From positions 52,142 through 60,239 of the forward strand of contig MGTN01000127.1 of NCBI GenBank assembly GCA_001799475.1: DNA of 8,098 bases, written 5' to 3'. Of the stretch, positions 5,741 through 8,098 are shown in pieces. A program made the position numbers and the translations under genes. Every line of letters begins with the position of its first letter. Positions within the stretch are counted from its first letter, which is position 1. Origin of the DNA: Desulfovibrionales bacterium GWA2_65_9 (GTDB taxonomy: Bacteria; Desulfobacterota; Desulfovibrionia; Desulfovibrionales; Desulfovibrionaceae). Under the pieces are notes generated by a model, which saw nothing but the letters and a program-made list of their open reading frames with translations, did no database searches and was not told the DNA's origin.

Positions 5741-6499
5741 GTGGCGCTACGCCTGGACATCAAAAAGACGCTCCGCTGCGGAAGTTGCGGGTTCGAGTTG
5801 TCGGCCTGCTTCGAGGCCGAGGGGCGCTCCATCGTGCTCTTCGGGCCTTCGGGCTCGGGCAAGACGCTGACCCTGCGTGCCGTGGCCGGGCTCATGGCCC
5901 CGGACGCCGGGCGCATTGAGCTGGACGGGCGCTGCCTGTTCGATGCCGCGCAGGGGCTCAATGTGCCTGCCCGCGAGCGCGGCGTGGGCCTCGTGTTCCA
6001 GGACTACGCGTTGTTCCCGCACCTGTCCGTGGCTGCGAATGTTGGCTTCGGGCTGGGCCGGGGGCTGTTCGGACGGCTGGACAGGGCCGCGCGCTCCCGC
6101 GTGGTTGAGTTGCTGGACCTGGCTGGACTGACCGGCCTGGCCGAGGCGCGCCCGGACCGGCTCTCCGGCGGCCAGCGCCAGCGCGTGGCGCTCTTGCGCG
6201 CCCTGGCCAGGAGCCCGCGCGCCCTGCTGCTGGACGAGCCCTTCTCGGCCCTGGACCCGCTGTTGCGCGCGCGCATGCGCCGTGAGGTGCGCTCCCTGTG
6301 CCAGGCTCTGGGCACGCCCACACTGCTCATCACCCACGATCCCGAGGACGTGGCCGAGTTTGGCGGCACGGTGGTGCTTTATGACGAGGGCCGGGTGCGC
6401 CGCGTGGCGGCCTTCAGGGACGGTCCCGAGGGCGGTGACGAGGGGGGCCCTGGCGCGTGTGCGCTGGTCCTGGGCGAGCGCTTCAGCGCCTATGGCTGA
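5741..6499 (+). CDS. modC: Molybdate ABC transporter ATPase ModC, short form
   Basis: Cytoplasmic ATPase that powers molybdate import through ModB. From GTG 5741 it has 252 aa. The ABC motifs are complete: Walker A GPSGSGKT (35-42), Q-loop Q87 (VFQDYALFPH), signature LSGGQRQRVALLRALA (141-156), Walker B ALLLDEP (161-167), D-loop SALD (169-172) and switch H199 (LITHDPEDVAEFGG). E. coli ModC is about 350 aa and carries a C-terminal TOBE/Mop domain that binds molybdate. Here only about 50 residues follow H199, ending in a Gly/Asp-rich stretch (about 227-238) and ERFSAYG, so that domain is missing. No frameshifted remnant is apparent, because the downstream DNA is AT-rich and unlike coding sequence. 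The gene order makes ModC more likely than a sulfate or spermidine ATPase. Confidence 0.93.
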   Translation: MALRLDIKKTLRCGSCGFELSACFEAEGRSIVLFGPSGSGKTLTLRAVAGLMAPDAGRIELDGRCLFDAAQGLNVPARERGVGLVFQDYALFPHLSVAANVGFGLGRGLFGRLDRAARSRVVELLDLAGLTGLAEARPDRLSGGQRQRVALLRALARSPRALLLDEPFSALDPLLRARMRREVRSLCQALGTPTLLITHDPEDVAEFGGTVVLYDEGRVRRVAAFRDGPEGGDEGGPGACALVLGERFSAYG

Positions 6500-6543
6500 G
6501 TCGACACGAGATTGTCCAATTCTGTGAGACATAAGGAAGCGCA

Positions 6544-6687
6544 ATGGGGATTAATTTACGTAAATGTTATTCCGTCTATTTTGAAGATTGTAAAAGCATT
6601 AAATATTACCACGCTATTACTGGGTGTTGCTGTGTATCGGTCGGCCGACGCCGTGGCGGCATTGATATTGCTTTAGCTAGGCCATGA
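6544..6687 (+). CDS. Doubtful 47-aa ORF upstream of and overlapping nifA
   Basis: ATG 6544 opens a 47-codon frame (MGINLRKCYSVYFEDCKSIK and on). Its TGA (6685-6687) overlaps the nifA ATG (6684-6686) as ATGA. AAGGA (6533-6537) lies 6 nt upstream. The predicted peptide is basic and has five cysteines, including CCC at 28-30. It resembles nothing I know. Codon use is AT-rich and unlike all neighbours in the first 30 codons. It may be a leader ORF coupling translation into nifA, which has only a weak site of its own, or chance in a regulatory region. Confidence 0.25.
   Translation: MGINLRKCYSVYFEDCKSIKYYHAITGCCCVSVGRRRGGIDIALARP
6554..6565. promoter_or_regulatory. 12-bp perfect palindrome ATTTACGTAAAT
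   Basis: Perfect dyad in the AT-rich nifA leader, 118 bp before the nifA start. It is a candidate operator for a dimeric regulator, with family not identified. A 12-bp palindrome in AT-rich DNA can also arise by chance. Confidence 0.35.
6657..6672 (+). promoter_or_regulatory. Possible sigma-54 promoter just before nifA
   Basis: CGGCATTGATATTGCT has GG at 6658-6659 and GC at 6670-6671 with 10 nt between, and keeps GGCA and TTGCT of the consensus. The predicted transcription start (about 6683) coincides with the annotated nifA ATG. It would therefore work only with a leaderless message or a start further in, such as TTG 6711 or GTG 6717. Confidence 0.35.
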
Positions 6688-8098
6688 CAGTCTTACTCGG
6701 AAATCTCAAATTGCAGGTGCTCTCGTCCATCTGCCAGATCATCGACACGGCCCTCGACCTTGAGCGCGCCCTGTCCGAGGTGCTGCGCATCCTGTCCGAG
6801 TCCCTGAGCATGAAGCGCGCCACCATCACCCTCATGGACCAGGAGAGCGAGATGCTGGTCATCAGCGCCTCCCACGGGCTAACCCCAGAGGAGCGCGAGC
6901 GTGGCGTGTACGAGCTGGACGAGGGCGTCACCGGGCTCATCTTCCAGACCGGCAAGCCGTACGTGGTGCCGGACATCCGCCACGAGCCCCTGTTCCTTGA
7001 CAAAACTGGCTCGCGCCACCTGGAGAAGGGCCGGGTCTCCTTTATCGGCGTGCCCATCACCTCCCACGCCCGCTGCCTTGGCGTGCTCAATGTGGACCGG
7101 CTCTTTGGCGACGAGGTGAGCTACGACGAAGACCTGAGCTTCCTCACGGTGGTGGCCACGCTCATCGGCCAGTTCTTGTCCCTGAACGAGAAGATCAAGG
7201 CCCGCGAACAGGCCCTGGTGCGCGAAAACGTGTCCCTGCGCTCGCAGATCACCCGCGAGCGGCGCGGCCCGTATATCGTGGGCAAGTGCATGGCCATGCA
7301 GGAGGTGGAGCGGCAGATCCTCAAGGTGGCGCCCACCCGTGCCTCAGTGCTGTTGCTGGGTGAGTCCGGCACGGGCAAGACCCTCATCGCGCGTATCATC
7401 CACGAGTATTCTGAGCGCAAGAACCACGCTTTTATCAAGATGAACTGCGCGTCCATCCCCGAGAACCTGTTGGAGAGTGAGCTCTTCGGCTACGAGAAGG
7501 GCGCGTTTACCGGGGCCACAGGCTCTAAGCCCGGCCGTTTCGAAGACGCGCACCTGGGCACCATCTTTCTCGACGAGATCGGCGAACTGCCCCTGGGCAT
7601 CCAGGCCAAGCTGCTGCGGGTGTTGCAAGAGAAGGAGTTCGAGCGCCTGGGGTCGAACCAGACCCGCAAGGTGGACGTGCGCGTCATTGCCGCCACCAAC
7701 CGCGACCTGGGCGAGCTGACCGAGCGGGGGGGGTTCCGCTCCGATTTGTTCTATCGCCTGAGTGTGTTCCCCATCCAGGTGCCGGCCCTGCGCCAGCGCA
7801 AGGGCGATATCCCGGCCCTCTTGAACCACTTCATCGACATGGTCTCGCGCGAGTATGGCCGCTCCCTGTCGTTCACGGCCAGGGCGCTTTCGGACCTGAC
7901 CATGTACGACTGGCCGGGCAACGTGCGCGAGATGGAGAACCTCATTGAGCGGCTGGTCATCATGAGCGATGGCGAACGCGTGGACGCGGTGTTCCTCAAG
8001 CCCTACCTGAACCCGGCGGGCATGCAGAGCCACACCCAGCCCGACCGCGGCCAGGGGACGCACGTTGCGGGCGGCACGCCGCTGCGGACCATGGAGCG
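6684..8098 (+). CDS. nifA: NifA-type sigma-54 transcriptional activator, 3' end cut by the window
   Basis: An enhancer-binding protein that hydrolyses ATP to open sigma-54 promoters, presumably those of nifH and nifV here. The 471 visible residues comprise a GAF sensor domain (about 15-165), a short helical linker (168-192) and the AAA+ domain (about 197-430). AAA+ motifs are Walker A GESGTGKT (226-233), the sigma-54-contacting GAFTGA (273-278), Walker B GTIFLDEIGE (292-301), the FRSDLFYRLSVFPI arginine-finger region (351-364) and sensor II WPGNVREMENL (410-420). The C-terminal HTH is beyond the window. Walker A ends in T where most such activators have E. The start is uncertain: ATG 6684 has a poor ribosome site, and similarity begins near residue 11. 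NifA is assigned from GAF-AAA+ order plus position; AnfA, VnfA or NorR-like proteins share the layout. Confidence 0.87.
   Translation, partial: MTVLLGNLKLQVLSSICQIIDTALDLERALSEVLRILSESLSMKRATITLMDQESEMLVISASHGLTPEERERGVYELDEGVTGLIFQTGKPYVVPDIRHEPLFLDKTGSRHLEKGRVSFIGVPITSHARCLGVLNVDRLFGDEVSYDEDLSFLTVVATLIGQFLSLNEKIKAREQALVRENVSLRSQITRERRGPYIVGKCMAMQEVERQILKVAPTRASVLLLGESGTGKTLIARIIHEYSERKNHAFIKMNCASIPENLLESELFGYEKGAFTGATGSKPGRFEDAHLGTIFLDEIGELPLGIQAKLLRVLQEKEFERLGSNQTRKVDVRVIAATNRDLGELTERGGFRSDLFYRLSVFPIQVPALRQRKGDIPALLNHFIDMVSREYGRSLSFTARALSDLTMYDWPGNVREMENLIERLVIMSDGERVDAVFLKPYLNPAGMQSHTQPDRGQGTHVAGGTPLRTME

Larger units (their letters stand above)
6500..6683 (+). promoter_or_regulatory. AT-rich gap between modC and nifA
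   Basis: 184 bp whose base composition (TTAATTTACG, AAAGCATTAAATATTACC) contrasts sharply with the GC-rich genes on both sides. It probably holds the nifA promoter. I see no convincing rho-independent terminator for modC and no sigma-70 -35/-10 pair with normal spacing. It contains palindromes at 6554-6565 and 6640-6649 (GTCGGCCGAC), a GG-N10-GC element at 6658-6671, and a small ORF. Confidence 0.5.

Noticed and set aside
6500..6531. Terminator after modC from GACA/TGTC repeats
   Set aside because: Stems are only 4 bp and there is no T-run.
5747..6544. 265-aa open frame on the minus strand opposite modC
   Set aside because: Shadow of modC in GC-rich sequence; no ribosome site or motif.
1..8098. 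CRISPR arrays, tRNA or rRNA genes, insertion sequences
   Set aside because: No regularly spaced repeats, cloverleaf-like sequence, rRNA signature or transposase motif was seen in the window.

Overview
This is a nitrogen-fixation locus from a GC-rich anaerobe, most likely a Desulfovibrio-type (Desulfovibrionales) sulfate reducer. The basis is the nifH-nifI1-nifI2-nifD order, the strict-anaerobe flavour of NifD (for example the RGCTYAGCKGV and CSFYAWLTRRN segments) and strong G/C at third codon positions. The genus is inferred from family knowledge, not from a marker gene.

Layout. On the minus strand, reading from 2596 down to 1, are nifH, nifI1, nifI2 and the first 323 codons of nifD, which runs off the left edge. 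The closely spaced genes look like one operon. On the plus strand are nifV (2894-4042), an unrecognised 67-codon ORF (4073-4276), modB (4249-4953), modA (4970-5731) and modC (5741-6499), also very close together. An AT-rich 184-bp gap (6500-6683) follows. It holds a doubtful 47-codon ORF and leads into a NifA-type sigma-54 activator gene (from 6684), which runs off the right edge.

Control. The 297-bp divergent region 2597-2893 has one GG-N10-GC sigma-54 promoter facing nifH (2639-2654, almost perfect) and another facing nifV (2849-2864). Between them lie several dyads and an IHF-like site, but no canonical NifA box (TGT-N10-ACA).

How the genes fit together. NifH and NifD are the Fe protein and the MoFe-protein alpha subunit. 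NifI1/NifI2 are the PII-like pair that shuts nitrogenase off post-translationally in response to nitrogen status. NifV makes homocitrate, the organic ligand of FeMo-co. ModABC imports the molybdate that FeMo-co needs. The activator at the right end probably drives both sigma-54 promoters. Most of this is a known type of nif cluster. The less ordinary parts are the small ORF between nifV and modB, a ModC lacking the usual C-terminal domain, the non-canonical upstream region of the divergent promoters, and the AT-rich leader of nifA.
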